A stretch of 64,000 bases of DNA from Legionellaceae bacterium (GCA_020831865.1 JAFIFT010000004.1:1-64000), one strand, 5' to 3'. Positions 30,629 to 39,832 are shown, numbered from the stretch's first letter. Notes: generated from the letters alone by a model not told the origin. Numbers and translations: made by a program.

Positions 30629-32035
30629 ATGAGCAACAAAAAACACAGCTTGACTATATTTAGCCTTATCATGATTACCGTAGGCTCGGTTGACAGCATT
30701 CGGAATTTACCCGCTACCGCCTTGTTTGGCAGTCAGTTGATTGTGTTTTTTATCATGGGAGCCTTGTTTTTTCTCATTCCTACCGCGCTGGTTTCGGCTG
30801 AACTGGCCTCCGGATGGCCACAGCAAGGCGGTATTTATGTCTGGGTCAAAGAGGCCTTCGGAAAAAAAATGGGGTTTCTGGCCATCTGGCTACAGTGGAT
30901 TGAAAACGTCATTTGGTATCCCACCATTCTGTCCTTTGTTGCCGGAACCATTGGCTATCTCATTAACCCTGCACTTGCCGATAATCCGCTGTTCTTGGCG
31001 GTGGTTATCAGCGCCTCGTTCTGGGGCGCTACACTGATCAATGCACGCGGAATGCGTTCCTCAGCCTTGTTTAGCAGTATTTGTGCTATCAGCGGCTTAC
31101 TCTTACCCATGGCCCTGATCATTGGTCTGGGCGCCGCCTGGATGATAGGCGGAAACCCTGTCCACATCGCATTTGACTGGCAAAGTTTAAAACCGCATTG
31201 GACCGATCAGTCGTTGTGGGTCTCCCTGACCGCGGTCATGATGTCCTTTTGTGGCATTGAAATTGCGACGGTACACGCCAATGATGTGCACCATCCGCAA
31301 CAGGCGTTTCCTCGGGCACTGGCTTGGTCCGTATTGATTATTCTGTCAACCCTGGTTTTAGGTTCCCTGGCCATTGCGATTGTCCTGCCGCATGATGCCA
31401 TCAATCTGGTTGCCGGGATCATGCAGGCCTTTGATGCCTTCTTTGCCCGCTACCATGCCGGCTGGTTAATGCCATTGATTGCGATTATGCTGGTTATGGG
31501 GGGGCTTGGTGGCGTCAGTAACTGGATTATTGCCCCAACCAAAGGGCTGCTGGTTGCCGCACAGGATGGTAATTTGCCACGCTCCTGCCAAACGACCAAT
31601 CACCATGGCGCCCCGATCGTGATGTTGGTAGCGCAGGCTGTTCTGGTGACGGCGCTATCGGCTTTATTTCTGTTTATGCCCAGTGTCAATGGTTCATACT
31701 GGCTCTTGACCGCCCTGGCGGCCCAACTGTACATGTTGATGTATCTGATGATGTTTTTGGCCGCCATTACCTTACGCCGGAAAGCCCCGGCGCATCCGCG
31801 CGCCTTTCGTATCCCCGGAGGCTTTCCCGGACTCTTATTGGTTTGTGGGGTCGGCATGACCGGCGTCATCACCACTCTTGTGGTCAGTTTTTTCCCACCG
31901 CAGGCTATTGATGTTGGAAGTACCGTACGCTATGAACTCACCCTGGTGTTCGGGTTACTGATTATGATGTTGCCGCCTTTCCTTTTCCAGAGCCGCTCTG
32001 CTGACCTGACAAACGCCGCGGCACAGGGCAGCTGA
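30629..32035 (+). CDS. APC-superfamily amino acid permease/antiporter
   Basis: 468-residue transporter with about 12 helices. The N-terminal segment SLIMITVGSVDSIRNLPATALFGSQL and the WPQQGGIYVWVKEAFGKKMGFLAIWLQWIEN block are typical of the glutamate/GABA antiporter branch (GadC/YjeM-like) of the APC superfamily. It may exchange amino acids as part of acid resistance or nutrition; substrate is not determinable. AAAGGA precedes the ATG at 30629. It is followed by the priC-like gene 29 bp after its stop on the same strand. Confidence 0.85.
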   Translation: MSNKKHSLTIFSLIMITVGSVDSIRNLPATALFGSQLIVFFIMGALFFLIPTALVSAELASGWPQQGGIYVWVKEAFGKKMGFLAIWLQWIENVIWYPTILSFVAGTIGYLINPALADNPLFLAVVISASFWGATLINARGMRSSALFSSICAISGLLLPMALIIGLGAAWMIGGNPVHIAFDWQSLKPHWTDQSLWVSLTAVMMSFCGIEIATVHANDVHHPQQAFPRALAWSVLIILSTLVLGSLAIAIVLPHDAINLVAGIMQAFDAFFARYHAGWLMPLIAIMLVMGGLGGVSNWIIAPTKGLLVAAQDGNLPRSCQTTNHHGAPIVMLVAQAVLVTALSALFLFMPSVNGSYWLLTALAAQLYMLMYLMMFLAAITLRRKAPAHPRAFRIPGGFPGLLLVCGVGMTGVITTLVVSFFPPQAIDVGSTVRYELTLVFGLLIMMLPPFLFQSRSADLTNAAAQGS

Positions 32036-32064
32036 AACGGACCATAGACAAGGCTATTGCCCCC

Positions 32065-32610
32065 ATGCACGTACAGGAACTCACGGAAAAACTGCTGCAA
32101 CGGTTGCCGGAATTGGAGTGGAAGTTCAGCCAGCTACCCTATGCCCTGACACTCTGGCATTTACCCCCTGGCCTGTTCCAAACAGCGGCAGGGAAAGGTT
32201 ATGAATATTATCTTGCCGAAATTAAACACGATATTGAGTTGCTGCAAAAGGATCGCCTGCCAGCAAGCCAGTGGTATCTGGCCAAAAAAATTGAGCAGAA
32301 GATTCATATCATGATTCGACTTTGGGTACTGCAGCAAAAAAAACCACCGCAACCCGAACGACAAGTACCGGTACTGCAACGTTTGGCCAAACGCCAGGAA
32401 TGGTTGCAGGAGCTGGAACAATCCATCCAGCAGTTGCAACAGCAACTGCGCTCGCTCGAACAACAAGTAGAGCAGCTCACGCCCCAGCATTCGCCCGAAT
32501 GGAGGCTGCAACTGGAGCACGATATCGGGAAAGCGCGCCAACAATTACAGGTGCAGCAGGAACAGTATCAGCGTGCCAGTTCGGTCAAGAGTAAAGACTC
32601 CAGACCATAG
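32065..32610 (+). CDS. PriC-like primosomal replication protein N''
   Basis: 181-residue, glutamine-rich helical protein. The first 90 residues (ELEWKFSQLPYALTLWHLPPGLFQTAAGKGYEYYLAEIKHDIELLQ... AKKIEQKIHIMIRLWVLQQ) follow the pattern of PriC, which helps reload DnaB at stalled forks. Residues about 110-175 form a coiled coil (LEQSIQQLQQQLRSLEQQVEQL). If correct, it would act with Rep, also encoded in this window (44166-46160). Its 3' end overlaps the 3' end of dapB on the other strand by 43 bp. Confidence 0.5.
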   Translation: MHVQELTEKLLQRLPELEWKFSQLPYALTLWHLPPGLFQTAAGKGYEYYLAEIKHDIELLQKDRLPASQWYLAKKIEQKIHIMIRLWVLQQKKPPQPERQVPVLQRLAKRQEWLQELEQSIQQLQQQLRSLEQQVEQLTPQHSPEWRLQLEHDIGKARQQLQVQQEQYQRASSVKSKDSRP

Positions 32611-33335
32611 ATTAAATGATTGAGCTGCAACACCTGCTGACAGGCAAAGACTACACCGGGCATAAAGCACTGACGATCAATGCTGTCATGGCTAATGGTG
32701 AGCGTTTCCCCCGTGCTGCCGAAAAGAACCGACTGCCGCGCCACCACGCCGGGCAAACGCAGGGAATGAATGGGGACCTGCTGATAGCATCCCCCCCGTG
32801 CACCGGGCACCAATTCTTTCAATGGCGGCTCCGCGGGTTGCTGGCGACGGGCCTGCGCGATCATCTCGGCGGTTTTCATCGCCGTACCAGAAGGCGCATC
32901 CAGTTTTTGTGGATGATGCGCTTCTATAATTTCAGCCTCCGGCAGCAACCGCGCCGCCAGGGAGGAAAAATGCATCATCAAGACCGCTCCCAGTGAAAAA
33001 TTAGGCACAATGAGTCCGCCCAGACCTTTTTCCTGACAACGTTGCTGCAATTCGCTGATATCCTCCGGCTGTAAACCGCTGCTGCCAATGACCGGACGCG
33101 CATTATGACGAATAATGGTCAGACTATTGGCTTTCACCGTTGCCGCGGAGGTTAAATCAACAACGATAGCGGCCTGGTGTTGCACAATCAGTTCCGCCAG
33201 ATGATCCTGGCGGCCGGCTCGCGCGACCAACTCAAAGTCCGGATGTTTTTCCAGGGTCTCACAGGCCAGTTGCCCCATTTTACCTGCGGCACCGTTGACT
33301 ATCACCTTGCTCCGGTTCATGCTGGCATCAGGCAT
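32568..33335 (-). CDS. dapB: 4-hydroxy-tetrahydrodipicolinate reductase
   Basis: Diaminopimelate/lysine pathway enzyme that reduces HTPA with NAD(P)H. At 255 residues it has the dinucleotide-binding VIVNGAAGKMGQ near the N-terminus and the signature EAHHPQKLDAPSGTAMKTAE near 140-160, with catalytic histidines and lysine. The start ATG 33335 has GGAG six bases upstream and overlaps the end of the yqaE-like gene by 8 bp, so the two are coupled. An alternative start is 33320 (MNRSKV). DapF is encoded elsewhere in the window (46217-47056). Confidence 0.93.
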   Translation of the reverse strand: MPDASMNRSKVIVNGAAGKMGQLACETLEKHPDFELVARAGRQDHLAELIVQHQAAIVVDLTSAATVKANSLTIIRHNARPVIGSSGLQPEDISELQQRCQEKGLGGLIVPNFSLGAVLMMHFSSLAARLLPEAEIIEAHHPQKLDAPSGTAMKTAEMIAQARRQQPAEPPLKELVPGARGGCYQQVPIHSLRLPGVVARQSVLFGSTGETLTISHDSIDRQCFMPGVVFACQQVLQLNHLIYGLESLLLTELAR

Positions 33336-33552
33336 CGGCATCTCCGGAAGGCTCATCCGGGGGAACAGATTTGTGTTTGGGATACATTTTATTCACTTCC
33401 TTCCAGGCCCAGCTTGATGCGAAGGGCCAGCCAATTAATGTCACCTGCATCACCAGCGCAATCACCGCCCCCCCCGGGTTATCGCAGAGCAAAAGGGCGA
33501 GCCAGGGGAAAAATACCGCCAGAAACTTCAGAAATAAACGTAAAATCACCAT
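33328..33552 (-). CDS. YqaE/Pmp3 family small membrane protein
   Basis: 74-residue protein with two helices at about 4-22 and 28-48 and a polar tail. The pattern FFPWLALLLCDNPGGAVIALVMQVTLIGWPFASSWAWKEV fits the Pmp3/YqaE (UPF0057) family, linked in other organisms to salt and cold tolerance. It is translationally coupled to dapB downstream, an unusual partner; it may serve mainly to set dapB translation. Confidence 0.7.
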   Translation of the reverse strand: MVILRLFLKFLAVFFPWLALLLCDNPGGAVIALVMQVTLIGWPFASSWAWKEVNKMYPKHKSVPPDEPSGDADA

Positions 33553-33830
33553 GCTTCCCGGTTATATTCCATAGCAGCAGTATAGCTTCTGTCACGACAT
33601 GAAGAAAGTCATGGCGTCAATTTTATTACAGATTGGAGTAGCTATCCCCTCTCCTCAATGCCCCCGTTTTCGGCAAAATACTTGCCTTCTGCTGCAAAAT
33701 CCTTTATCTTTTGCCCTAAATTATAACACAAGCCAACGTTAGTATTGTCGTCATAACCCACTGCGCCAGCGCCAGCGGCTCTGGCACCGGAAACGATACA
33801 TCATTCTGAGAACACACAACTGAGAACCGC

Positions 33831-34541
33831 ATGAGAAAACAAGAATTGCACCCACGCACCGCTATTCTGAATAAAAAAGAAAAAAATCGCTGTCGTCTGG
33901 CTCGCTTACAGGCGCTGGCATGGCTGGCAAAACAATTTCCGGAAGCCTTTTGCAACGAACGGCGGATTCGTCCTTTAAAAATAGGCATTATGGACGATGT
34001 CATCGCCTATGCGGAAGAAGCCGCCGCGCACGGTATCTCGCGCAGTAAATTGCGTGAAGCGGTCGTGGTGTTTACCCGCAGAGTCGATTACCTCACCTGC
34101 CTGAAAGCGCGTGAAATGCGTGTGGATCTGCACGGTAACCCCTGCGGTAACGTCAGCGAGGACGACGCTGAACGGGCGGCGGGGAAAATTCGCAAACGGG
34201 TGGAAAAAAGCGCACGCAATGCTCGCAAGCTCCTGGCCGGAAAAGCCGCTGTCTATTATCCCAAAAGTGATAAACATGCTCTCACCGAAACAGCCCCGCC
34301 CGACGTGTCCGCCGCCCATGCGGCTCTGCCGGAGCAACTGCCAAAGGCTTCGTTTTATCCCGAGCGCAGTCCGGCGTATAGCAGCCAAAACGCCACCCCC
34401 GCCAAATCGGCTGCCTCTATCGTCGTCAAGCATAAACCCACTCGCTCCTATGATCCCGATGTCGTTGCCCGTTTGAAAGCGAAACTGGGCTTAAGCCGCA
34501 GTCATCAAAATCTGGCCGAAGCCAATGCTAAAAACGACTAA
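33831..34541 (+). CDS. ProQ/FinO-domain RNA chaperone
   Basis: 236-residue RNA-binding protein. The FinO/ProQ domain occupies about residues 15-125: LARLQALAWLAKQFPEAFCNERRIRPLKIGIMDDVIAYAEEAAAHGISRSKLREAVVVFTRRVDYLTCLKAREMRVDLHGNPCGNV. The rest is a basic, low-complexity tail ending in DPDVVARLKAKLGLSR. Legionella RocC, which silences competence with the sRNA RocR, is of this family and similar size, so this is a candidate, but Legionella have several such proteins. It is a single gene convergent with uvrA. Confidence 0.85.
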   Translation: MRKQELHPRTAILNKKEKNRCRLARLQALAWLAKQFPEAFCNERRIRPLKIGIMDDVIAYAEEAAAHGISRSKLREAVVVFTRRVDYLTCLKAREMRVDLHGNPCGNVSEDDAERAAGKIRKRVEKSARNARKLLAGKAAVYYPKSDKHALTETAPPDVSAAHAALPEQLPKASFYPERSPAYSSQNATPAKSAASIVVKHKPTRSYDPDVVARLKAKLGLSRSHQNLAEANAKND

Positions 34542-34557
34542 AGCGCAGTTAGGCTGA

Positions 34558-34575
34558 CCCTGTGCTAGCACAGGG
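34558..34575. terminator. 18-bp perfect palindrome between convergent proQ-like gene and uvrA
   Basis: CCCTGTGCTAGCACAGGG is fully self-complementary. As RNA it gives a 7-bp stem with a CUAG tetraloop. It lies 17 bp after the proQ-like stop and 27 bp from the uvrA stop, so a bidirectional terminator is the simplest reading. A protein-binding site is also possible. No T-run follows. Confidence 0.4.
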
Positions 34576-34601
34576 GCGCCGATGAGCGACCGGCCGCAGG
34601 C

Positions 34602-37439
34602 TCAGCCCTGATGGCGACTCAGCACCTGCGCCAGGAAACGTCCGGTATGGGAGGCAGGATGCTGGGCTATCGCCTCTGGCGTACCACACGCCATAATCTG
34701 GCCGCCATTACTGCCACCTTCTGGCCCGAGATCAATCACCCAATCCGCGGTTTTAATCACATCCAGATTATGCTCAATAATGATAATGGTATTCCCCTGC
34801 TCACGCAGGCGTACCAAAACACGCAATAATTGTTCGATATCATGAAAGTGCAAACCGGTCGTCGGCTCATCCAGAATATATAGGGTCTGACCAGTACCAC
34901 GGCGTGACAACTCCCGCGCCAGTTTAATACGCTGCGCCTCGCCTCCGGATAAGGTAGTCGCGCTTTGTCCCAGACTGATATAGGACAACCCCACATCCAT
35001 CATCGTTTGGCATTTACGGGCGATGAGCGGAATAGCCGCAAAAAATGCACCCGCTTCTTCAACCGTCATCGCCAGCACTTCCGCAATATTTTTGCCTTTG
35101 TATTCAATATCCAGGGTTTCACGATTGTATCGGCTCCCCTTGCAAAGATCGCAGGCCACATAAATATCGGGTAAAAAGTGCATGGCCACTTTAATCAAAC
35201 CGTCACCCTGACAGGCTTCACAGCGCCCCCCGCGCACGTTAAAACTAAAACGGCCCGGTTGATAACCGCGCGCCCGTGCTTCCGGTGTATTGGTAAACAG
35301 TTCACGGATAGGTGTAAACAAACCGGTATAGGTCGCCGGATTGGAACGCGGTGTCCGCCCGATCGGACTCTGATCGATATCAATCACTTTATCACAGTGC
35401 TCAAGCCCCTGAATGTCCTGCAGCGCCCCTCGCGTCATCAGGCTGGCACGATTTAAGCGGTTCGCCGCCAGCGGATACAGCGTATCATTGATAAGGCTCG
35501 ATTTGCCGGAACCGGAGACCCCGGTCACACAGGTCATAACCCCCAGTGGAATATCCACATCAACCTGCTGCAGATTATTACAGGTCACCCCGCGCAAGTG
35601 CAGCATCTTTTGCGGGTCTACGGGCTGGCGTGTATCGGGGATGGCAATCACACGTTTGCCACTCAAATACTGGCCAGTCAGGGAGGCTGGCTGGGCCATG
35701 ACCTCTTGCGCGCTTCCGCTCGCGACAACCTCACCACCATGCACTCCCGCACCTGGCCCAATGTCCAGCACATAATCCGCTGCCAATATGGCCTCTTCAT
35801 CATGCTCCACCACAATGACCGAATTCCCCAAATCCCGCAAACGGCGCAGCGTTTGTAACAGTCGGTCATTATCGCGCTGATGCAAACCGATAGACGGCTC
35901 ATCCAGCACATACATGACCCCCACCAACCCTGAGCCAATCTGGCTGGCAAGACGAATGCGCTGGGCCTCGCCACCCGACAAGGTTTCGGCGCTGCGGGCC
36001 AGCGACAGGTAGTCCAGCCCCACATTCACCAGAAAACCGAGACGCTCGACAATTTCCTTATTAATCTTACCGGCAATTTCTCCTTTCGCACCGGGAAGAT
36101 GCAATTGCTTGAAAAAAGTGTAGGCCTCGGCAATAGGGTATTGTGAAATTTCAGGCAGATTTTTATCGGCGACAAAAACATGGCGCGCAGATTGCCGCAA
36201 GCGGGCGCCGGCACAATCTGGACAGGGGCGAGCGGACAGGTATTTTGCCAGTTCTTCACGCATCGTGGCAGAGTCCGTTTCACGATAGCGACGTGCCATA
36301 TTGGGGATCACCCCTTCAAAGACCTGCACACGATGCCGCTCATGCCCCCGCATGCCCTGAAACCGAAAGGCTATCTTTTCCTTGCCGCTGCCATAGAGTA
36401 CCACCTTTTGAATCGCATCCGGCAAATCACACCAGGCGGTATCCACCGCAAAACCATAATGTGCCGCCAGGGATTCCAGCATGGCAAAATAATACAGCGT
36501 TTTCCGATCCCAGCCGCGGATGGCACCGGTCGCCAGACTGGCGCTGGCATCATGCACCACGCGCTGGGGGTCAAAGTATTGATCGACGCCCAGGCCATCA
36601 CAGGCCGGGCAGGCTCCCACCGGATTATTAAAGGAAAATAAACGCGGCTCCAGCTCGCTTAAACTGTAACCACACTCCGCACAAGCATAACGGGAAGAAA
36701 AGGTGGTTTCCGCAAAATCCGCCTCCATTGGCGCGACGATGGCCAGGCCTTCGGCCAGATTCAGCGCATTTTCAAAAGACTCACTCAAGCGTTGCGCGAT
36801 ACCCTCACGGATTTTAAAGCGATCGATCACCACCTCTATGCTGTGTTTTTTTCGCAAAGACAATTTGGGCGCGTCATCGAGCTCAACCATCTCCCCGTCA
36901 ATACGCGCCCGCACGTAGCCCTGCGCCTGCAATTGTTGCAATAATTGCAGGTGTTCACCTTTGCGCTCCCGTACCACCGGCGCCAAAATCATCGCCTTGC
37001 AGTCGGCCGGCAAGGTCATCACCTGATCCACCATCTGGGAGACGGTCTGGGCCTGCAAACTAAAATGATGCAGAGGGCAGCGCGGCTCGCCAACCCGGGC
37101 AAACAATAAGCGCAGATAGTCATGAATTTCCGTAATCGTGCCCACGGTGGAGCGTGGATTATGCGAGGTGGCCTTTTGCTCAATGGCGATGGCCGGCGAC
37201 AGCCCATCAATGGAGTCCACATCCGGCTTTTCCATCATCGATAAGAACTGTCGCGCATAAGCGGACAAAGACTCCACATAACGGCGCTGACCTTCCGCAT
37301 ACAAGGTATCAAATGCCAGCGACGATTTGCCTGAACCCGATAAGCCAGTGATGACCGTCAGCTGATTGCGCGGTAAGCTCACGTCAATATTTTTTAAATT
37401 ATGGGTGCGCGCCCCTTTAATTATAATGTGATCGTGCAT
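34602..37439 (-). CDS. uvrA: Excinuclease ABC subunit A
   Basis: Damage-recognition ATPase of nucleotide excision repair, 945 residues. Two ABC modules are visible: Walker [11 protein letters not shown] near residue 30 and [10 protein letters not shown] near 640. The ABC signatures are [12 protein letters not shown] near 490 and [12 protein letters not shown] near 825. Zinc-finger cysteines are in [30 protein letters not shown] (about 250-280) and [29 protein letters not shown] (about 735-765). The ATG at 37439 has GAGG six bases upstream and is preferred to 37460. It is transcribed alone. Confidence 0.98.
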   Translation of the reverse strand: MHDHIIIKGARTHNLKNIDVSLPRNQLTVITGLSGSGKSSLAFDTLYAEGQRRYVESLSAYARQFLSMMEKPDVDSIDGLSPAIAIEQKATSHNPRSTVGTITEIHDYLRLLFARVGEPRCPLHHFSLQAQTVSQMVDQVMTLPADCKAMILAPVVRERKGEHLQLLQQLQAQGYVRARIDGEMVELDDAPKLSLRKKHSIEVVIDRFKIREGIAQRLSESFENALNLAEGLAIVAPMEADFAETTFSSRYACAECGYSLSELEPRLFSFNNPVGACPACDGLGVDQYFDPQRVVHDASASLATGAIRGWDRKTLYYFAMLESLAAHYGFAVDTAWCDLPDAIQKVVLYGSGKEKIAFRFQGMRGHERHRVQVFEGVIPNMARRYRETDSATMREELAKYLSARPCPDCAGARLRQSARHVFVADKNLPEISQYPIAEAYTFFKQLHLPGAKGEIAGKINKEIVERLGFLVNVGLDYLSLARSAETLSGGEAQRIRLASQIGSGLVGVMYVLDEPSIGLHQRDNDRLLQTLRRLRDLGNSVIVVEHDEEAILAADYVLDIGPGAGVHGGEVVASGSAQEVMAQPASLTGQYLSGKRVIAIPDTRQPVDPQKMLHLRGVTCNNLQQVDVDIPLGVMTCVTGVSGSGKSSLINDTLYPLAANRLNRASLMTRGALQDIQGLEHCDKVIDIDQSPIGRTPRSNPATYTGLFTPIRELFTNTPEARARGYQPGRFSFNVRGGRCEACQGDGLIKVAMHFLPDIYVACDLCKGSRYNRETLDIEYKGKNIAEVLAMTVEEAGAFFAAIPLIARKCQTMMDVGLSYISLGQSATTLSGGEAQRIKLARELSRRGTGQTLYILDEPTTGLHFHDIEQLLRVLVRLREQGNTIIIIEHNLDVIKTADWVIDLGPEGGSNGGQIMACGTPEAIAQHPASHTGRFLAQVLSRHQG

Positions 37440-37723
37440 GCGAACCTCAGTAATAGACATGTGGAAAAATCAATAGTAGGCCCTGACCGTATCAGGCGTG
37501 CAGTTTGCTGAAAAAGCGGCCTGTTGCGACCCAAGCGCTATAGTATCATTGCTGTGTGCAAAAGCCATCCCTTTAACGCCATCTCCCGGCGCTCATGCGG
37601 GAGCGCATACGCTGATGCTCTGTCAGGACATTTGCGCCCATAGGCACAGCCACCTTGGCTAAAAACTGAACTATAATAAGGGGTAACCGCGCTCGCAATA
37701 CTCGATGAACAAGGAAGGGCCTC

Positions 37724-38170
37724 ATGAAAAAACAATCTGCTCTGTTGCTGGTATTCTTTATTCTTTCACTCCCGGCCATGGCCGCCAACCTCAACGTTGC
37801 CGACTGGACCGAAGACGTCTTGCGCAAAACGCTCAGTGTCAGCTACAAGCTGACACCAGCACAGGTCAATGCCCAGAAGCAATATTATTCGTTTGAGGGC
37901 TGGGCCTCTATTGCATCTTTTCTGGGCAACAGGATGGTGTTTATTCGCGCCAACCGCATCAGTCTGCATCCCGAACCACTCAACTCAGCCACCGTAGTGG
38001 GTACGGAAGAATACTCCGGTTTGCCCTGCTGGCGTGTCAATCAATCCTGGTTTATCCCTGAACTTAACATGCAAATACACTTTTCCGTGCGCGTGGTGCG
38101 GGAGGAAAACGGATTTTACAAAATTATGAGCCTGGATATGCACAAAAAAGAGGCCGCTTTCGCACCCTGA
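37724..38170 (+). CDS. IcmL/DotI-like periplasmic protein (orphan)
   Basis: 148-residue exported protein with signal peptide MKKQSALLLVFFILSLPAMA (cleavage after residue 20). The mature part, VADWTEDVLRKTLSVSYKLTPAQVNAQKQYYSFEGWASIASFL..., then beta-rich QIHFSVRVVREENGFYKIMSLDM, follows the layout of the DotI/IcmL C-terminal domain found as stand-alone paralogues in Legionella. The assignment is by pattern recall. No other Dot/Icm gene is near, so it need not be part of the secretion apparatus. GGGCCTC is just before the ATG; no strong ribosome site. Confidence 0.5.
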   Translation: MKKQSALLLVFFILSLPAMAANLNVADWTEDVLRKTLSVSYKLTPAQVNAQKQYYSFEGWASIASFLGNRMVFIRANRISLHPEPLNSATVVGTEEYSGLPCWRVNQSWFIPELNMQIHFSVRVVREENGFYKIMSLDMHKKEAAFAP

Positions 38171-38187
38171 TCTCTGCTGCAATTTTT

Positions 38188-38571
38188 TCAGTCCAGCTTC
38201 AGGGACGCCTCGGTCTCCATCGCTTCCTGTGGCGGCGCGGCCGCTTTGAAAAAGTAATTATTGAAACGATGCTTGATATTCAGGGTATGATTGAAAACAT
38301 CGACAAAATTCGCCGCAGCAGGAATGGAAGACTCGCCACTCCAGAAGGATGTGCCGGCCTGAAATAAACGAGCCGCATTGGCCAGCAAGGACAGCTCATC
38401 GCAACTATCCGGAGCCAATGCCTCAAAGGCATGGATAAAAACATCCGGCAAATATTCCGCAGCCACAGCTTCCGGGTTTCGGACATACTGCGCCACCACC
38501 ACCGTCGCCACTAAAAGATTCCAACCACGATATGCCGTATCAGCGGTGATTTTGTCTACCCATCCAAACAT
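38188..38571 (-). CDS. Hypothetical protein, Legionella-type, helical
   Basis: 127-residue soluble protein from the ATG at 38571 (MFGWVDKI), with GGAG six bases upstream. No signal peptide. Composition is rich in A, F and N with predicted helices (TAYRGWNLLVATVVVAQYVRNPEAVAAEYLPDVFIHAFEAL). I do not recognise a family. It ends 18 bp from the IcmL-like gene (convergent) and starts 80 bp downstream of another unknown on the same strand. The YFF near the end (NNYFFKAAAPP) recalls NAYFFQSAH at the start of that neighbour, suggesting a related small family. Confidence 0.55.
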   Translation of the reverse strand: MFGWVDKITADTAYRGWNLLVATVVVAQYVRNPEAVAAEYLPDVFIHAFEALAPDSCDELSLLANAARLFQAGTSFWSGESSIPAAANFVDVFNHTLNIKHRFNNYFFKAAAPPQEAMETEASLKLD

Positions 38572-38651
38572 TGTTTTCTCCTGTACCAATCATAAAAGGG
38601 TCTCTCTGAACTTCGACCATGTGAACATGCCGTCATGTCGACTCTCTCAGG

Positions 38652-38912
38652 TCAAGGATGCGGAATGCCTGCCGCCGCAGCGGGAGTATCATGCGGAACC
38701 AGCAAGGCCAGAGCCGCAGCAGCAAGAGACCATCCAACCACCGCACTGGGTACAACCGTACCGTGCAAACCCAGTGGCAAACCCAGATCATACACAAAGG
38801 CGCTGGTTGCAAGCAGCAACAAGGTTCCGGCACCAAGGACTTTGCCCAGCGCTACTGCCGTGCTTTCCTTGTTTTTGTGCGCGCTTTGAAAAAAATAAGC
38901 ATTATATTCCAT
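38652..38912 (-). CDS. Hypothetical small membrane protein
   Basis: 86-residue protein from the second of two adjacent ATGs (38912), with GGGAG five bases upstream. Two hydrophobic segments lie at about 25-45 and 55-75, separated by a short loop (GLPLGLHGTVVPS), with a polar N-terminus (MEYNAYFFQSAHKNKES) and a proline/alanine tail. Family not recognised. It probably shares a transcript with the unknown gene downstream (38188-38571). Its promoter region abuts MITE-like element A copy 2. Confidence 0.5.
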   Translation of the reverse strand: MEYNAYFFQSAHKNKESTAVALGKVLGAGTLLLLATSAFVYDLGLPLGLHGTVVPSAVVGWSLAAAALALLVPHDTPAAAAGIPHP

Positions 38913-39065
38913 CATGACTCCCAACAGTAAGATTTGCGTTACGGTTCCGCGTTATTTTAACAAAAAACCCCAAGTTGCACAAATATATGACGCCACCTGT
39001 GCCGCTGTCATAGTAGCAGTTTGCCTTTATCCAGACAAGTCTGACAAAAGAGTGCAATATCATCG

Positions 39066-39239
39066 CGGACTAAACGCATCCGAATTTTGCACACTAAACA
39101 TTTCCTTTTGCCTACATACCGCGCTTTATGCATGGTATTCAAACGACCTGGGGCGAGCTTAGGAGCCGTATTCCGCGCATAAAGCGCGGAACACAGGCAT
39201 GTTGATTTTAAAAAGGTTCGTTTAGATACGGTTACCCTG
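39066..39239. mobile_element. MITE-like element A, copy 2 (174 bp)
   Basis: Same length as copy 1 at 23162-23335 and about 85% identical. It is flanked by perfect 10-bp direct repeats AATATCATCG at 39056-39065 and 39240-39249 (11 bp if the boundary C is counted), a clear target-site duplication. The internal arms CCGCGCTTTATGC (39119-39131) and GCATAAAGCGCGG (39177-39189) are perfectly complementary, and a competing hairpin TTCCGCGC/GCGCGGAA lies at 39171-39191. No coding capacity. Confidence 0.85.
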
Positions 39240-39325
39240 AATATCATCGCCAGATGACTACCTGAATGCCGGAAAAAATGCTATCTTGGCACGATGAAAG
39301 AAATGTCCTGGAAAAGGAGCTTGCG

Positions 39326-39832
39326 ATGCGCTGCATTGCCCTGGCTTTGCTGTTAGTATATGGAAATGGTATGGCGGAATCTTCTGAAAAACAGATCTAT
39401 GGTTATGTGGAAAAAGTATGGCTGAAAGATATTGACCATAGCGTATCGGCCAAATTGGACACCGGTGCACGCTCGGCATCGCTCAGTGCCATTGATATTC
39501 GCGAAATCGAAGAAAATGATCAAATCTGGTTGCTGTTTAAAGTCCCCGGCAAAAATGGCAGTGTGGAATTAAAACGCCCCTATGTGGGGACCGTCAAGAT
39601 CAAGCAGCGCAGCGAGGAAAAAATCAAGGGCCATGCCGCGCATGCCCACCGTCCTGTGGTGTTAATGACCATGCGCATCGGTGATAAAGAGCGCTCCATC
39701 AAGGTTAATCTCACCAACCGCAAGCGCTTTATCTATCCTCTTTTACTTGGGCGGGAAGCCATCAAGGAATTTAATGGTATGGTTGACCCCTCCCTCACCT
39801 ATACCGTCAAAATAAAAACCGGGAACCCATGA
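39326..39832 (+). CDS. Retropepsin-like ATP-dependent zinc protease family protein (exported)
   Basis: 168 residues from the ATG at 39326, with AAAGGAGC upstream. A signal peptide (MRCIALALLLVYGNGMA) is followed by a pepsin-like fold of the PF05618 type. The active-site triad DTG is in KLDTGARSASLSA near residue 50, and the C-terminal LLGREAIKEFNGMVDPS is the second family block. Such proteins are found beside RimK-like ATP-grasp ligases, as here. Its stop overlaps the next gene (ATGA), so the three genes at 39326-42307 form one operon. Substrate unknown. Confidence 0.8.
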   Translation: MRCIALALLLVYGNGMAESSEKQIYGYVEKVWLKDIDHSVSAKLDTGARSASLSAIDIREIEENDQIWLLFKVPGKNGSVELKRPYVGTVKIKQRSEEKIKGHAAHAHRPVVLMTMRIGDKERSIKVNLTNRKRFIYPLLLGREAIKEFNGMVDPSLTYTVKIKTGNP

